Shown: positions 6,002-6,640 of the stretch, in pieces
Layout: each line of letters starts with the position of its first letter
Position numbering within the stretch: position 1 is the stretch's first letter
Assembly (NCBI GenBank): GCA_035528275.1
Contig: DATKYV010000264.1
Location: 1-6,640, forward strand
Direction of reading: 5' to 3'
DNA: 6,640 nucleotides
Origin: DATKYV01 sp035528275
GTDB taxonomy: Bacteria; Acidobacteriota; Terriglobia; UBA7540
Notes under the pieces: generated by a model
What the model saw: only the letters and a program-made list of their open reading frames with translations
What the model was told of the DNA's origin: nothing
The model's database searches: none
Translations under genes and position numbers: made by a program

Positions 6002-6565
6002 CTATGCTTCCTCCGCAATTTCCTCGAGCGAACGGCCGGTGCGCACAGAGTCGGGCTGTGCTTTCAGGATGTCGGTGTCGTAATCGGCGTAGTCGTCCTT
6101 CTCCTTGATGAGCAGCCAGTTTTCGGCCTTGCCGCCCATTTTGGTTTGCACCAGGGCGAATCCGCCCTTGAGCCTGGCGCCGTTGAGCACGATTTTCATC
6201 GCGCCGCGCGAGTGGGCCTCCGCGGGCGTGCCCTCCTGCATCGCGTAGTTGCCTTCGTCCCAGATCATCACTGCTCCTGCGCCATACTCGCCCTCGGGGA
6301 TCGTTCCCTCGAAATCCTTGTAGTCGTAGGGATGGTCTTCGACGTGAACCGCGAGCCGCTTGTCCGTCGGATTCATCGAAGGTCCCTTGGGAATGGCCCA
6401 GCTTGCGAGCACGCCGTCGATCTCGAGGCGGAAGTCGTAATGAAGCCGCCGCGCCTTGTGCTTCTGCACCACGAAGACAGGATGCTCCGATTGCGAGCCG
6501 GTGGCCGGCTCAGGCTCGGTCGTCTTCTCGAAATCCCGTTTGCTGCGATAGTCTTCCAGTGTCAT
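6002..6565 (-). CDS. Stand-alone LigD-type DNA 3'-phosphoesterase
   Basis: A 187-residue protein matching the PE domain of bacterial DNA ligase D, which trims 3'-phosphate or 3'-ribonucleotide ends to leave ligatable 3'-OH ends during non-homologous end joining. Seen: QKHKARRLHYDFRLEIDGVL, giving the metal-binding and catalytic set H36, H42, D44 and R46; then SWAIPKGPS (55-63), VEDHP with H78, FEGTIPEGEYGAG (85-97) and IWDEG; and near the end NWLLIKEKDD (149-158). The length fits a free PE enzyme; no ligase or polymerase domain follows within the window. The start at 6565 is supported by GGAG (6573-6576) seven nt upstream. The C-terminal 20-25 residues are acidic. It lies just upstream of the tRNA cluster in the same orientation, with no clear terminator after it. 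Ku or ligase partners are not in view and may be encoded elsewhere. Confidence 0.92.
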   Translation of the reverse strand: MTLEDYRSKRDFEKTTEPEPATGSQSEHPVFVVQKHKARRLHYDFRLEIDGVLASWAIPKGPSMNPTDKRLAVHVEDHPYDYKDFEGTIPEGEYGAGAVMIWDEGNYAMQEGTPAEAHSRGAMKIVLNGARLKGGFALVQTKMGGKAENWLLIKEKDDYADYDTDILKAQPDSVRTGRSLEEIAEEA

Positions 6566-6615
6566 CGCCAGTCTCCATTGAAGGCATCCGACTTTGAATC
6601 CGCAGATTACACAGC

Positions 6616-6633
6616 GCGGCCCCGTATGGCCGC
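6616..6633. repeat. Short GC-rich inverted repeat upstream of the phosphoesterase gene
   Basis: GCGGCC (6616-6621) and GGCCGC (6628-6633) are perfect complements around 6 nt. No T-run follows on either strand within view, so its meaning (operator, weak terminator or chance) is unknown. Confidence 0.3.
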
Positions 6634-6640
6634 AACCAAA

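Overview
All recognisable genes in this window lie on the minus strand, so the biological order runs from high to low coordinates. The DNA is moderately GC-rich and comes from a bacterium. The tyrosine integrase resembles a type I associate with Planctomycetota, but that is recall of family flavour, not a search result, and the host should be treated as unassigned.

The right-hand part (about 5371-6640) looks like ordinary chromosome. It carries a stand-alone DNA-ligase-D-type 3'-phosphoesterase (6002-6565), then two consensus-like sigma70 promoters, then a tRNA cluster Lys(CTT)-Leu(TAG)-Gly(GCC), each with an encoded CCA. The tRNA-Gly 3' end faces a tyrosine recombinase gene (3987-5252). This is the classical arrangement of a tRNA-anchored integrated element, with the integrase as the first gene inside.

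The left-hand part (1 to about 5370) is probably the integrated element. After the integrase come a short unassigned reading frame and a strong Rho-independent terminator (3684-3719). Next is a near-consensus promoter (TTGACA-N17-TACAAT, 3613-3641) driving a tight unit of three reading frames. The first is a broken type I restriction R subunit (hsdR). It keeps the nuclease domain joined to a piece from nearer the C terminus, lacks the helicase, and carries a one-base shift at a G6 run. Its restored stop codon touches the ATG of a 478-residue protein with an apparent winged-helix N-terminal half, a RAMA-type domain and a C-terminal helix-turn-helix. That gene overlaps by 8 bp a PP-loop ATPase of the PAPS/APS-reductase family (SGGKDS). 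This protein has APS-reductase-like CC and CxxC iron-sulfur cysteines and an extra ferredoxin-like cysteine motif. It runs off the left edge.

The most interesting signal is this HTH-RAMA plus PP-loop/Fe-S pair, sitting behind the promoter of a dismantled restriction gene. RAMA domains are linked to modified-DNA and restriction contexts, and PP-loop/Fe-S proteins of this fold (for example DndC) act in DNA phosphorothioation. A DNA-sulfur-modification or defence-type role is therefore a reasonable but unproven inference. The genes beyond position 1 would be decisive.
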